This document shows, one piece after another, positions 15,242 through 24,891 of a DNA stretch of 46,960 nucleotides (the stretch's first letter is position 1; every line of letters begins with the position of its first letter). The notes below the pieces were generated by a model. The model was not told where the DNA came from. It made no database searches and worked only from the letters and a program-made list of their open reading frames with translations. The DNA is taken from the NCBI GenBank assembly GCA_021463905.1, contig JAJTZA010000130.1, positions 1-46,960 on the forward strand, in the 5' to 3' direction. The position numbers and the translations under genes are program-made. This DNA comes from Terrimicrobiaceae bacterium. Lineage in GTDB: Bacteria; Verrucomicrobiota; Verrucomicrobiia; Chthoniobacterales; Terrimicrobiaceae.

Positions 15242-17794
15242 TTATTCCGGCATGCGCAGGACCGCATGCTGGAAATACGGATCGGCGTGCAGGACGAGGC
15301 CGGTATCCGAGGTGTCAATCCAGCGCACCACATCAATCAGATAACTTGTCTTCAGCATGGAGTTGGAAGTCTGGCTGGGCTGGCTGAGCAGCCATTCGGA
15401 ATCAATGACATTTCCGGTTTTTCCCGGGAAGCAGGCCATGTAGAGGAGGTCGTGCTCGACGAGATCGTTAAAAAAGTGTGTGCCCAGGGACACGTCGGGG
15501 ATGAGACCTTCGTGCATGGCCACGATTTCGCAGACGGCGGTTGCCTGGGCGATGCGTCCTGCGCGGACGGGGATGCCGAGCGACGGGCTGCTTGTTCCCC
15601 ATCGTCCCGGACCGATGAGCAGCAGGTGGCGGGCGGGGTTATGGCGCTGAACCAAGCCTTCGATAATTTTTGCGGCCAGAAGTTTTTCCCGTTCGGGGAG
15701 AGCCGCATAACCGGCGGTTGGCACATAGAGGATATCGTGGATGGGAATCTCGCGTCCCAGGCCGATGATCGCGCTCCGGGCCTCCAGGATGCGCCGTCCG
15801 GGCATCGAGCAGGGGTCCACCCCAATGGCGGCATTTTTCTGGATCTGGAACGTGCGGCACTGGAGGAGGTGGATGCGGTAGGTGCCATCCGGAAGAAAAT
15901 TCAATGCGAATTCGATGTCCACCGGATGGTGGTAAGCCTCGGCGAGCACGGCGAGGATCACGCGCAAATCCTCGACTACCTCCGGACGCGACAGCAGCTT
16001 GCGAAAGGTCACCCAGGGGATGTCACCGGAAGGCCGCTCGACGTACAAATCCAGCGGAAAATCCCCACAGTGAGGGGCTACGTCCGTAACGGCCAGGGAG
16101 ACGACGTCCCGGGCGTTCAGGTCGAGGACATCCATTTTTCGTTGGGAATGATCGAGCTGGTCATCGAGCGAAGCCTCGGGTCGGCGCAAGGGGGTGTTGA
16201 GCGCGACGAGGCGGGTGTAATCATCATCGGCGCGATCCACGGCCCGCGTGCCCAGCCCGAAGACCAGCCGGGCCACGCCCGCTTCCGGGTCAATTTCCGA
16301 GTCCCAACGGTAGGGGTTGTAGGAGAGGCCCACGCCGGCAGCCTGCGGGAAAAAATACGAGCCGCGCTGACGTCCCGACACGCGCATGATGAGGAGCGCC
16401 ATGCGCTCGACGCTGTGGAGCAGGTTGCGTGAGCGCCGGTAGATGAGCGCTTCGGGGTCCAGGATGCTCGCGTAAACCCGTCGTACCGCATCCAGCAATG
16501 CGGCGAGACGTTCCTCGCTGCTGCCGCGGTTGGCCAGGAAGATGCTCTCGTATTTTCCGGAGAAGGCATTGCCGCGCGCGTCTTCGAGGATGGAACTCGA
16601 GCGGACGATGCAGGGCATCTCTCCAAAATAGTCGAGCATGCGCTCGAACTGTCGGATGGTTTCCGGTGGGAATTGTCCGTTGAGGATGCGGCGGCGTCCT
16701 TCATCGAGGTCCTGCAGAAATCCGTCCGGATCCTGCTGGCGCTCGCGAATCCACCACACCCCATTGCGGACAAGGAAAGTGACGAAGGTCTCGGCGCCGA
16801 CAAAAAACGAATCGTGAACTTCCAGCCGCGCAGCCTGTTCCGGCGCGTTCTTTCGGAGGATCGAGCGCGCCGCCAACATGCCCAGAGCCTTGCCGCCGAT
16901 CGAGCCGATGCCAATCTGCCGTTTCCAAATTTCCCAAAAATCTTCGAGCGTCAGGAACTCCTCGACGATCCCGGCGATCCCCGACCGCTGGACGCGATAG
17001 GCGGAGCGAACGCGCTCGAGCAGCTTCAATTCGTTGTCGTCAGGCGGCATCCCGGGCTGCTTCCCGGACAGGTGGGCCTCGACATGGTAGAAAAGACGGT
17101 TCCAATGCCCGAGGGTGGGTGTCTGCCGCATCCGTGGCCAGCGGTCACGGGAAAGAATGCGGGCCAGCGTGGCACTCTCCTCGACCGGAAACAAGCGTTC
17201 CCCGTCCTGCTCGTGCAGGGTGTTTTTCGCTTCGCGCGACCGGCGCTGCACCTTGATCGGGCGGATATAGCAGCGCCCATCAAGCGAAAACACCTCCAGC
17301 AGGAATTGCGCGGTGTCCCGGAGCGCGTCCATGGCCACCAGCGCGTGAGCGTCACGCCGGATCGCGAAATACGTGATCGTGTCGAGATCCCGCAGACGCG
17401 GGCACGTCAGCATGAAAAAGTTTCCGGTGGCCTGGTCGGAATGCCAGCTCTCGGAAAGGTCGGAGAGCGAGTCGAAGGTGTAGGCGGTTCCCGGCCCATT
17501 GGCTTCGATCACGTCGTGGATTTTTCTGACGAAGGCCTCGAACCCGCCTGCCGGGTGGCAGGTGTGGATTTGCAGGCCGGGGCGCGGGTCCAGCAGCGGT
17601 GCGTGGTTGCCATGACGGAAATACACGCGCGGGCGTCCGTCGGCAGCGGCGGCATGGTCGTAGAGTGCCACCAGGCGCTGGTAATCGGCCAGATCGTCCA
17701 CGCTCCAGACCACGCTGTCGCCGGGTTCGAGGCCGGCCAGGACTCCATCCAAAGCGGGCCAGCCGGTGGTGACGGTGTTGGGCGGCAGGCTCAT
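15242..17794 (-). CDS. PEP/pyruvate-binding domain protein with degenerate RecA/KaiC-like N-terminus
   Basis: This 850-residue protein has two parts. Residues 1-180 resemble a KaiC/RecA-type ATPase domain, but the P-loop position reads LEPGDSVVWSVD and lacks Gly-Lys-Thr, so it probably does not hydrolyse ATP. From about residue 290 there is a PPDK_N/PEP-synthase ATP-grasp region with GSIGGKALGMLAARS (297-311) and PCIVRSSSILED followed by ARGNAFSGKYESIF. No swivelling phosphohistidine domain or PEP-binding barrel follows; the C-terminus has LLLIGPGRWGTSSPSLGIP. A phosphotransfer or regulatory role is inferred. The ATG at 17794 lies 14 bases after the glgP stop; an upstream in-frame ATG at 17857 would overlap glgP. 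Confidence 0.75.
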   Translation of the reverse strand: MSLPPNTVTTGWPALDGVLAGLEPGDSVVWSVDDLADYQRLVALYDHAAAADGRPRVYFRHGNHAPLLDPRPGLQIHTCHPAGGFEAFVRKIHDVIEANGPGTAYTFDSLSDLSESWHSDQATGNFFMLTCPRLRDLDTITYFAIRRDAHALVAMDALRDTAQFLLEVFSLDGRCYIRPIKVQRRSREAKNTLHEQDGERLFPVEESATLARILSRDRWPRMRQTPTLGHWNRLFYHVEAHLSGKQPGMPPDDNELKLLERVRSAYRVQRSGIAGIVEEFLTLEDFWEIWKRQIGIGSIGGKALGMLAARSILRKNAPEQAARLEVHDSFFVGAETFVTFLVRNGVWWIRERQQDPDGFLQDLDEGRRRILNGQFPPETIRQFERMLDYFGEMPCIVRSSSILEDARGNAFSGKYESIFLANRGSSEERLAALLDAVRRVYASILDPEALIYRRSRNLLHSVERMALLIMRVSGRQRGSYFFPQAAGVGLSYNPYRWDSEIDPEAGVARLVFGLGTRAVDRADDDYTRLVALNTPLRRPEASLDDQLDHSQRKMDVLDLNARDVVSLAVTDVAPHCGDFPLDLYVERPSGDIPWVTFRKLLSRPEVVEDLRVILAVLAEAYHHPVDIEFALNFLPDGTYRIHLLQCRTFQIQKNAAIGVDPCSMPGRRILEARSAIIGLGREIPIHDILYVPTAGYAALPEREKLLAAKIIEGLVQRHNPARHLLLIGPGRWGTSSPSLGIPVRAGRIAQATAVCEIVAMHEGLIPDVSLGTHFFNDLVEHDLLYMACFPGKTGNVIDSEWLLSQPSQTSNSMLKTSYLIDVVRWIDTSDTGLVLHADPYFQHAVLRMPE

Positions 17795-17807
17795 TCTCTG
17801 CGGCAAT

Positions 17808-20276
17808 TCAAGGAACCGGGCAGGGTTCCAACTGCCAGACATCCTTCGCATATTCACGAATGGTGCGGTCGCTCGAAAATTTGTCCATTCGGGCGGTGTT
17901 CAGGATGGCCATCCTGGCCCAGCGCGGGCGGTCGAGGAATGCCTCGTTGACGCGTTCCTGGCAATCGCTGTAAGCGCGGAAGTCCGCCAGGCAGAGAAAC
18001 GGGTCACTGTGGTAGAGGTTGTCATGCAAGGGCGTGAGGATGCCCGGGGGTTCTTCCGGAGTGAAATAGTTCGAGCCCACCCAGTCCACCACGGCGCGCA
18101 ATTCCTCATCGGCCTCGTAGAACTCCTGGGGGCGGTACCCCTTTTCCCTGAGCGCGGCCACCTCCTCGACCGTCATTCCAAAAATGAAGATGTTCTCCCT
18201 GCCGACTTCCTCGCAGATTTCGACATTGGCACCGTCGAGCGTTCCAATGGTCAGCGCACCATTGAGCGCGAGCTTCATGTTGCCCGTGCCGGAAGCCTCC
18301 TTGCCAGCGGTGGAAATCTGCTCGGAGAGGTCCGCCGCCGGAATGATCCGCTGGGCCAGAGAGACGCGGTAGTTGGGAAGAAAGACAACCTTCAGCTTGC
18401 CATTGACGCGCGGGTCCGAGTTGACCTTTTCCCCCACCGCGTTGATGGCCTTGATGATCAATTTGGCAAGGTCGTAGCCGGGCGCGGCCTTGGCGGCAAA
18501 AATGAAGACGCGTGGAGCGATGGGCAGATCGGGGTTCTGGAGGATTCTGCGGTAGAGAGCCAGGATGTGGAGCAGGTTCAGGTGCTGGCGCTTGTACTCG
18601 TGCAGGCGTTTGATCTGCACATCGAACATCGCCGCCGGGTTCACCGTCACTCCACATTCTGCGGCAATGATCCTGGCCAGGTCCTCCTTGTTGGCATGTT
18701 TGACGGCCATAAACTCACGCTGGAAATCCCTGTCATCCGCCAGGGGTTCGAGCTTGCGCAGGTGGGAGAGGTCGCGTTCCCACCCGTCCCCGATGCGTTC
18801 TGTAATGAGGCGGGCCAGGCGCGGGTTGGCGGCCAGCAGCCAGCGGCGCGGGGGGATGCCGTTGGTCTTGTTGTTGAACTTGCCCGGATAGAATTCGACA
18901 AACTCCGGAAACAGGTTTGCCTTCAGGAGCCGGGTGTGAAGCTCGGCCACTCCATTGACCGAATGACTGCCCACCACGGACAGGTGGGCCATCCGCACCA
19001 TTTGCTGGGGGCCTTCCTCGATGAGCGAGAGCGTCCGCTTTTTCTCGAGGTCTCCCGGCCAGTGTTTTTCGACTTCCTCGAGATGTCGCTTGTTGATCTC
19101 GAAGATGATCTGGAGGTGGCGCGGAAGCATTTTGTGAAAGAGCGCGGTGCTCCAGCGTTCGAGAGCTTCGGGCAGCAGGGTGTGGTTTGTGTACGCGAAG
19201 GTGCGTGTGACGATCCCCCATGCGGTGTCCCAGGGCAGACCATGCTCGTCGTGCAGAAGCCGTTGCAGCTCGACGACCGCGACGGCCGGATGGGTGTCAT
19301 TGAGCTGGATGGCCACCTTTTTCGGAAAATCCTCCCAGTCCTTGTGGTTCTTGAAGAAGCGTCGGATGATGTCCTTGAGCGAGCAGGCCACGAAAAAGTA
19401 CTGTTGGGCGAGCCGCAATTCCTTGCCCAATTCGGTTTTGTCGTTGGGATACAAAACCTTGGAAATGGTCTCGCTGATGTTTTTTTCGTGAACCGCCTCA
19501 TCGTAGCCGCCGCGGTTGAATGCCTCGAGGTCGAAGTCCGTATGAGCGCGTGACTCCCACAACCGCAAAAAATTCACGGTATTCGTCCCGTATCCCGGCA
19601 CAGGAATATCGTAGGGGATGCCCACGATGCGCTTGCACCCCGTCCACTTCGGGATGGAGTTTCCTAGGTTGTCGAAAACATTTTCGACGTGTCCGTAGAG
19701 GTTGATTTCCATCTGGTATTCCGGGCGGATGATTTCCCACGGTGCTCCGAAGCGCGCCCAGTCGTCGGGTGTTTCCGCCTGATAGCCGTTGCGGAACTCC
19801 TGCTTGAAAAGCCCGTATTGGTAGCGGATGCCGTAGCCCACCGCAGGAAGATCCAGCGTGGCCAGGGAATCGAGAAAGCACGCGGCGAGACGGCCCAGGC
19901 CACCATTGCCAAGTGCCATGTCGTATTCCTCGCCACGCAGGTGCTCGTAATCGAGGCCGAGTTCCTTGAGCGCCTCGGTCATATTGTCGAGGATGCCCGC
20001 GCTGTACAGACTGTTCGAGAACAGCCGTCCGATCAGGAACTCCAGCGACAAATAATAGACGCGCCGGACGTCCCGCTTCGAGTGCACCGCCATCGTGGCC
20101 ATCATGCGCTCGACAATCACCCCCTGCACAGTTTTGGCGGTGGCCAGCCACCAGTCCCGCTCGGTGGCTGTTTGCGGGTCGCGGGCCAGGCTGAACTTGA
20201 GATGCGTCAGAATCAGCTTTTTCAGGCCATTCACCGAAGTGTCGAGGTCGCTGTGAAATGAGGTCGCTCCAGACAT
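17808..20276 (-). CDS. glgP: Glycogen/starch/alpha-glucan phosphorylase
   Basis: This enzyme removes glucose units from alpha-1,4-glucan as glucose 1-phosphate. The 822-residue, GT35-family product carries the PLP-lysine motif [20 protein letters not shown], with the lysine at about residue 668. Further family blocks are [49 protein letters not shown] and PNYRVSLAQ. The length is typical of bacterial GlgP. The start ATG at 20276 is the first plausible one. The gene for the PEP/pyruvate-binding protein follows on the same strand, so carbon-store mobilisation may be linked to PEP/pyruvate signalling. Confidence 0.96.
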   Translation of the reverse strand: MSGATSFHSDLDTSVNGLKKLILTHLKFSLARDPQTATERDWWLATAKTVQGVIVERMMATMAVHSKRDVRRVYYLSLEFLIGRLFSNSLYSAGILDNMTEALKELGLDYEHLRGEEYDMALGNGGLGRLAACFLDSLATLDLPAVGYGIRYQYGLFKQEFRNGYQAETPDDWARFGAPWEIIRPEYQMEINLYGHVENVFDNLGNSIPKWTGCKRIVGIPYDIPVPGYGTNTVNFLRLWESRAHTDFDLEAFNRGGYDEAVHEKNISETISKVLYPNDKTELGKELRLAQQYFFVACSLKDIIRRFFKNHKDWEDFPKKVAIQLNDTHPAVAVVELQRLLHDEHGLPWDTAWGIVTRTFAYTNHTLLPEALERWSTALFHKMLPRHLQIIFEINKRHLEEVEKHWPGDLEKKRTLSLIEEGPQQMVRMAHLSVVGSHSVNGVAELHTRLLKANLFPEFVEFYPGKFNNKTNGIPPRRWLLAANPRLARLITERIGDGWERDLSHLRKLEPLADDRDFQREFMAVKHANKEDLARIIAAECGVTVNPAAMFDVQIKRLHEYKRQHLNLLHILALYRRILQNPDLPIAPRVFIFAAKAAPGYDLAKLIIKAINAVGEKVNSDPRVNGKLKVVFLPNYRVSLAQRIIPAADLSEQISTAGKEASGTGNMKLALNGALTIGTLDGANVEICEEVGRENIFIFGMTVEEVAALREKGYRPQEFYEADEELRAVVDWVGSNYFTPEEPPGILTPLHDNLYHSDPFLCLADFRAYSDCQERVNEAFLDRPRWARMAILNTARMDKFSSDRTIREYAKDVWQLEPCPVP

Positions 20277-20339
20277 AGGAGCAGTAACGTCCTGTTTTTC
20301 CTATGGGATGGCGAGGAGAAAATCCCGGGCGCCTATTGG

Positions 20340-21413
20340 TTATGGGGTGAGATCTGGCGGAGGCACCGGTCCTGTGGAGGGTTGTTGTTGGGTGAGGCAG
20401 TGGAATGCGCCCAGCCCCCAGATCAGCTCGCGGCAATCCACCGGGACGACCTTGCGCGCCGGGAAAAGCTCCTGGAGGATGGATGCGGCCCAGCCGTCTG
20501 CTGCGTCTCCAAATGCGGGCATGAGGATGATGGTGTTTGCAATATAGAAATTCGCGTAGCTTGCGGGCAACCTCTGACCCTCGCGAACGATGCGCGGGGG
20601 CATCGGCAGCGGATGAATCCACAACGGAGAGCCGTCCGCCACGGTCATCGTACGCAAGCGTTCGAGATTTACCTGCAACGGGGTGTAATTCGGGTCTGAC
20701 TCATCCTCTTCCACCGCTGTAACCACGGCGCGCGTGCTCACAAACCGGGTGATGTCATCAATGTGCCCGTCGGTGTCGTCCCCCTCGATCCCGTCCCCAA
20801 GCCACAGAACCTTCTGGATTCCCAGACATTCGCGGAGAACCTGTTCGAGGGATTCCTTCGAGTGCCCCGGGTTCCGGTTCTGATTCAGCAAACACGACTC
20901 CGTCGTCAGAACGCACCCCGCGCCGTTGACGTCAATCGAGCCGCCCTCGAGGATGATGCTCTGGCGGTTAAAGACCGGCGCACGAACCGCCTCGGCCATG
21001 AGGCGCCCTGCCGCATTGTCGCTCTCAAACGGCGAGAGCTTCCACCCCCAGGCGTTGAAGCCAAAATCCACCGCCGCCAATTTGGGAGACTGATGCCTCC
21101 TCAAAAATATCGGCCCGTGGTCCCGGCACCACGGTTCGTCGGTCGGGATTTGAAAATACTCGACCCTCTCGGGCGGCAACTTGCCCAGGAGCTTCCGGAC
21201 GCGCTTCTCCTCGATACCGTCCCGAACGTTGATCCGCACAATTTCCGACTCAGCCAGCAACGTCGCCATTTTTACGAAATCCGGCAACACCCGCTCGTAC
21301 GAGCCGGGAAAGCTTTGGGTCTCCGGGTGCGGCCAGGATATCCATGTCGCCTCATGAGGCTCCCATTCGGCAGGCATCACATATTTTTTTTGAGCGGGGA
21401 ACGAGGTCGGCAT
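20340..21413 (-). CDS. aguA: Agmatine deiminase (peptidylarginine deiminase-like family)
   Basis: This enzyme hydrolyses agmatine to N-carbamoylputrescine and ammonia in polyamine metabolism. The 357-residue pentein-fold protein has DEPWCRDHGPIFL, IILEGGSIDVNG and DGIEGDDTDGHIDDITRF. The catalytic cysteine is Cys339 in GAFHCLTQQQP. The active-site layout is complete. The last 14 residues are proline-rich beyond the family core. No N-carbamoylputrescine amidase (aguB) lies nearby, although the two are often paired. A role in agmatine use or putrescine supply is expected. Confidence 0.93.
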   Translation of the reverse strand: MPTSFPAQKKYVMPAEWEPHEATWISWPHPETQSFPGSYERVLPDFVKMATLLAESEIVRINVRDGIEEKRVRKLLGKLPPERVEYFQIPTDEPWCRDHGPIFLRRHQSPKLAAVDFGFNAWGWKLSPFESDNAAGRLMAEAVRAPVFNRQSIILEGGSIDVNGAGCVLTTESCLLNQNRNPGHSKESLEQVLRECLGIQKVLWLGDGIEGDDTDGHIDDITRFVSTRAVVTAVEEDESDPNYTPLQVNLERLRTMTVADGSPLWIHPLPMPPRIVREGQRLPASYANFYIANTIILMPAFGDAADGWAASILQELFPARKVVPVDCRELIWGLGAFHCLTQQQPSTGPVPPPDLTP

Positions 21414-21606
21414 GGCGCAAAAACATTTACGGTTGGTTTATCGGAACACAAGGGAAAATTCACATTGGGGATTTCCGCATGTATTCCGTGGATCGCCCCG
21501 CAGTGCTGATCACTGAACCCTGGATCGCCCTGATCCCTCAAAAAAACGCGCGTGGGGTTCTGGAAAATCTCCCCTTTTGTCGGCCCCTCTGTCAGGATTG
21601 TGCGTC

Positions 21607-22215
21607 ATGTTTACTGGACTTGTCGAAGAAATGGGGAGCTGTCTTTGGCTCCGGCGGACATCGGATGGTTTTCAACTGAACCTGACCGCCGGGGACATCG
21701 TGCGTTCCCTGCGTTCGGGCGACAGTCTCGCCGTGAACGGGTGTTGCCTGACGGTGACTTCCCACCGCAAAGAGACGCTGACCTTCGATCTTCTCGAGGA
21801 GACGCTCCTTCGGACAAATCTCGGGGATCTCAAGCCAGGAGACCGGGTCAATCTGGAACGCGCACTCAAAGCCGACGGGCGGCTTGGCGGCCATTTCGTG
21901 CAGGGCCACGTGGATGCCACGGCAGAAGTTTCCAACATCGAGCCATTGCGGGGAAACCTGCGACTGGATTTTTCCATCCCCTCCGGATGCCGACGCTATC
22001 TTGCCTACAAGGGATCAGTGGCCATCAATGGCGTAAGCCTCACCGTGGCGGAGCTGACCGAAAAACGCTTCACCGTCTGGCTGATCCCCCACACACGCAG
22101 CGCAACCAATCTGGGCACCCTCCAGCCCGGGGATCGCGTCAATCTCGAGACCGACATCCTCGCCAAATACGCAGAGAGCATCATGGCTCATTCTCAAAAC
22201 GCGACCAGCGGCTGA
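21607..22215 (+). CDS. ribE: Riboflavin synthase, alpha chain
   Basis: This enzyme dismutates two molecules of 6,7-dimethyl-8-ribityllumazine into riboflavin. The 202-residue product has two tandem lumazine-binding barrels: MFTGLVEEMG with NGCCLTVT and GGHFVQGHVDAT in the first half, and AINGVSLTVAE with a second NLETDILAKYAE in the second. The ATG at 21607 opens with the invariant MFTG. After the core (ILAKYAESIM) come only eight residues, and at that point another frame becomes recognisable as a transposase fragment, so the natural tail may have been replaced. ribD is 18 kb away; no FMN riboswitch was seen upstream. Confidence 0.94.
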   Translation: MFTGLVEEMGSCLWLRRTSDGFQLNLTAGDIVRSLRSGDSLAVNGCCLTVTSHRKETLTFDLLEETLLRTNLGDLKPGDRVNLERALKADGRLGGHFVQGHVDATAEVSNIEPLRGNLRLDFSIPSGCRRYLAYKGSVAINGVSLTVAELTEKRFTVWLIPHTRSATNLGTLQPGDRVNLETDILAKYAESIMAHSQNATSG

Positions 22216-22376
22216 TCCATTGGCAACGCGGCTTTTTTGACCACGTCCTGCGAAACAGCGAAAGTTATTCGCTCAAGTGGGACTATGTGCGAATGAATCC
22301 CGTGCGAGCCGGGCTCGTCAGTTCTTCTGGGGATTGGCCCTTTCAAGGTGAAATTATCGGGCTATCCTTCGATTGA
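22197..22376 (+). pseudogene. C-terminal fragment of a REP-associated tyrosine transposase (RAYT)
   Basis: In the +1 frame relative to ribE, the translation reads IHWQRGFFDHVLRNSESYS, then LKWDYVRMNPVRAGLV and DWPFQGEI. This is the C-terminal block of IS200-like RAYT proteins (Y1 transposase superfamily). The upstream part, including the HUH metal-binding histidines, is missing, so it cannot be active. The fragment overlaps the last 19 bases of ribE and ends 45 bases before a REP-like double hairpin, the usual arrangement of a RAYT gene and its repeat. Confidence 0.82.
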
Positions 22377-22421
22377 TAGTTTCCGATTTTTTGGGTTGCG
22401 TTTTTAGATTCTGTCGCCGCG

Positions 22422-22498
22422 CTGTAGCCGCGTCACTCTGTGACGCGCGAGGGGATCGTGTGTTTCATGGACGAAAAGCGGCAGGGGACTGCCGCTGC
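22422..22498. repeat. REP-like double hairpin, copy 1
   Basis: The element contains two palindromes. GCGTCAC-TCT-GTGACGC lies at 22430-22446 (one further C-G pair outside), and AGCGGCAG-GGGA-CTGCCGCT at 22477-22496. A second copy at 45535-45610 matches at all but about five positions, allowing one single-base gap. The placement 45 bases after a RAYT fragment supports assignment as a REP/BIME-type element. Confidence 0.88.
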
Positions 22499-22562
22499 TC
22501 CATTGGCTAGGCTGAACTTGTGACCGAACTGCGGCAGGAGCTTTGGTGCAAAATAGAAATCA

Positions 22563-22655
22563 AAAATGGCCGTGCCTGGAGGAGTGGAGACATCCCTGGA
22601 AAGGATATGGCCCATCGCGGTACAACCCCCCACACCCGCGATACCTGGCCATTTT
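22563..22655. repeat. Nested inverted repeats at the 3' end of the spmAB-type gene
   Basis: Outer arms AAAATGGCC (22563-22571) and GGCCATTTT (22647-22655) enclose inner arms ATCGCGG (22614-22620) and CCGCGAT (22636-22642). The outer right arm touches the stop codon of the minus-strand gene, so the structure would form in its 3' untranslated RNA. It could stabilise or end the transcript, but there is no clean U-tract next to the inner hairpin. Confidence 0.4.
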
Positions 22656-24022
22656 CAACCTCCGAAGACAAAGTTGCAGATGGCGACTGAGGCGGCGACG
22701 CCGGCGAGGTCGGCCAGGAGGCCGGCGGGGACAGCATGTCGGGTGCGGCGTACGGCGACGGAGCCGAAGTACACGGCGATGACATAAAACGTCGTTTCGG
22801 TGCTGCCCATGATGGTTCCGGCCATGCGGGCGATGAGGCTGTCGGGACCGTGGGTGGCCACGAGTTCGGCGAAGAGGCCCAGCGAGCCGCTGCCGCTGAG
22901 CGGGCGCATGAAGACGAGGGGCAGCAGGTCGGACGGAAAGCGGAGAGGATCGAGCACCGGCGCAAGAATTCTCGCCAGAAGGTCAATCCCACCAGCCGCG
23001 CGGAACATTCCCACGGCGGCGAGGATGGCCACGAGAAATGGGATGATGCGCACCGCCACCTGAAAGCCTTCCTTGGCACCTTCCACAAACTCTTCATAGA
23101 CAGGCACCCGACGCGCTGCCGCATACAGCGGGAAGACCGCCAAAAAAAATGGGATGGCCAGCAGGGAGAGCGTCTCCACTGCGCGGGAGAAGGGGTGCTT
23201 CAGCAACCACCCTTCCGGAAACGCGAAGGGAGCGGCTCCTGGCGCGAGGGCGCGACGCGACGCATCCGCCAGCACCGCAAATCCTCCGGGGAAAAATGAC
23301 ATCATCACAAAGAGCAGGGCAAATGCGGCGAGGGCGATCATGAGAGCGAGTTTCCATGCGCCATTCAGGGGAGGAGGGGATTTTTCCTGTTCCTCGCCGG
23401 TCTCGGTGGTGGGTGAGGGGAGGGCTTCCTCCGGAAGCCGGAAGCGCGGCCACCGTTCGAGGAGTTTTACGGAAGTGAGGCCCACGATGGTTGAGCACGT
23501 GGTGGCGAAGATGGCGGTGCCGATGATGGCGGAGGGTTGGATGGAGCCTTTGGCCGCGAGGATGGCGACGGCGGTGGCGGGGATGAGTTGAACTGAGCTG
23601 GTATTGATGGCCAGGAATGTACACATGGCATTGGTTGCGACTCCCGGGCGGGGGTTCAGCTTCTCGAGGTCCTGCATGGCGCGCAGACCGAGGGGTGTTG
23701 CCGCATTGGCCAGGCCGAGCATGTTGGCGGCCATGTTCATGACCATCGAACCCATGGCCGGATGGGCGGGTGGAACGTCCGGGAATATCCGTGTGAGAAT
23801 CGGACGAAGGGCCTTCGCCAGGAAACCCACCACCCCCGACTTTTCCGCCAGGCGCATGATCCCCAGCCAGAGCGCCATCACGCCGGCCAGCGGCAATGCC
23901 AAATCCATCACGGCCCGGACGCAGGCATCAAATCCCGCCTTGGTGACTTCTGGCAACTGCCCGGTCAGCGCACCGAGCAGTGCCGCCAGCAGCAGCAGGG
24001 ACAGCCAGATTCCGTTGAGCAT
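22655..24022 (-). CDS. Fused spore maturation protein A/B (nucleoside-recognition 'Gate' domain membrane protein)
   Basis: This 455-residue membrane protein holds a SpmA-like half (PLAGVMALWLGIMRLAEKSG, NMAANMLGLANAATPLGLRA, AINTSSVQLIP) and a SpmB-like half (GAKEGFQVAVRIIPFLVAIL, RPLSGSGSLG, GTIMGSTETTFYVIAVYFGS). The two are joined by a charged linker around residues 205-225. In Bacillus these are separate spore-core dehydration genes. Gram-negative fusions occur in non-sporeformers with unproven transport functions. Its ATG overlaps the ABC-ATPase stop by one base (TGATG), placing it last in a proA-acyP-ATPase-spmAB unit. Confidence 0.88.
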   Translation of the reverse strand: MLNGIWLSLLLLAALLGALTGQLPEVTKAGFDACVRAVMDLALPLAGVMALWLGIMRLAEKSGVVGFLAKALRPILTRIFPDVPPAHPAMGSMVMNMAANMLGLANAATPLGLRAMQDLEKLNPRPGVATNAMCTFLAINTSSVQLIPATAVAILAAKGSIQPSAIIGTAIFATTCSTIVGLTSVKLLERWPRFRLPEEALPSPTTETGEEQEKSPPPLNGAWKLALMIALAAFALLFVMMSFFPGGFAVLADASRRALAPGAAPFAFPEGWLLKHPFSRAVETLSLLAIPFFLAVFPLYAAARRVPVYEEFVEGAKEGFQVAVRIIPFLVAILAAVGMFRAAGGIDLLARILAPVLDPLRFPSDLLPLVFMRPLSGSGSLGLFAELVATHGPDSLIARMAGTIMGSTETTFYVIAVYFGSVAVRRTRHAVPAGLLADLAGVAASVAICNFVFGG

Positions 24023-24891
24023 CAGCGCTCAGAACCCGGTTGATCCGCAGAGGCCGCCGCCGCCTCCAGAAAAATTTTTTCGAGGGTGCGTCGGGGTTGG
24101 CGTTCTTCGACGAGTTTGGCGCCGGAGGTTGCGGCCAGTTCCCGGATTTTTTCTCCAAAGTTGGAGGGGGCATTTTCGATGAGGTATTCGGTTTGGCCGT
24201 GGATGGCTGCAAGCGAGTCGAGCGGGCCTTCGCGGACGAGTTTTCCGCGGGCCATGATGCCCACCCGGTCGCAGACTTCCTGAACCTGCTCCAGGAGGTG
24301 CGAGGTGAGCAGGACGGTTTTTCCGAGTTTTTTGAGGTTGAGGATCAGGTCGCGGATGCCGCGTGAGCCGACGGGATCCACGCCTGCGGTCGGCTCATCC
24401 AGCACGAGCAGGCGCGGGTCCTGGATGAGGGTCTGCGCGAGGCCGATCCTCTGGAGCATGCCTTTCGAGTAACCGCCCACCCGGCGGTGGCGCGCATCCT
24501 CCATGCCCACCAGCTCGAGCAGCTCGGAGATGCGCCCGTCGAGCGCCTTCCCGCCCATTCCGGATATTTTTCCATAAAAGCGCAGGGTCTCGGCGGCGGT
24601 CAGGTATTTGTAAAAGTAGGGGTTTTCCGGCAGGAATCCCACGTCTCGGTGGCTGCGGTAGTCGCGTCCATCCCTTCCAAAGATTTTGCACGATCCGCGG
24701 GTGGGGGTGACGAGGCCCAGCAGGATTTTGAGGATGGTGCTTTTTCCGGAGCCGTTGGGTCCGAGCAGTCCATAAACTTCTCCTTCGTTGATTTCGAGGG
24801 ACACATCCTGCACGGCCATGACTTTTTGGCGGCGCATGGGAACCGGGAAGATTTTCGTGAGGTTGTTGACGCTGGCGACAGGTGTTTTCAT
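24022..24891 (-). CDS. ABC transporter ATP-binding protein
   Basis: This 289-residue nucleotide-binding subunit has Walker [10 protein letters not shown] (44-52), a signature-type [10 protein letters not shown] (139-148), Walker [14 protein letters not shown] and the switch histidine in LLTSHLLEQ. The subfamily resembles CcmA/NatA-type exporters with a separate permease, but no permease gene is adjacent on either side. The substrate is unknown. The start overlaps the acylphosphatase stop (ATGA) and the stop overlaps the next start, so it is translationally coupled at both ends. Confidence 0.9.
   Translation of the reverse strand: MKTPVASVNNLTKIFPVPMRRQKVMAVQDVSLEINEGEVYGLLGPNGSGKSTILKILLGLVTPTRGSCKIFGRDGRDYRSHRDVGFLPENPYFYKYLTAAETLRFYGKISGMGGKALDGRISELLELVGMEDARHRRVGGYSKGMLQRIGLAQTLIQDPRLLVLDEPTAGVDPVGSRGIRDLILNLKKLGKTVLLTSHLLEQVQEVCDRVGIMARGKLVREGPLDSLAAIHGQTEYLIENAPSNFGEKIRELAATSGAKLVEERQPRRTLEKIFLEAAAASADQPGSER

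Noticed and set aside
16673-17950. Long plus-strand open frame antisense to the PEP/pyruvate-binding gene
   Set aside because: No homology or ribosome binding site; explained as a shadow of the real minus-strand gene.
17766-19553. Long plus-strand open frame (595 codons) antisense to glgP
   Set aside because: It mirrors the glgP codon pattern on the other strand, has no family motif, and glgP itself is complete and unmistakable. Long antisense frames are expected at this G+C content.
21414-21606. Possible FMN riboswitch before ribE
   Set aside because: No RFN-element blocks were found; the same holds for the 10-base gap before ribD.
22197-22376. Active RAYT transposase
   Set aside because: Only the C-terminal block is present; the HUH and tyrosine catalytic region has no space upstream because ribE occupies it in another frame.
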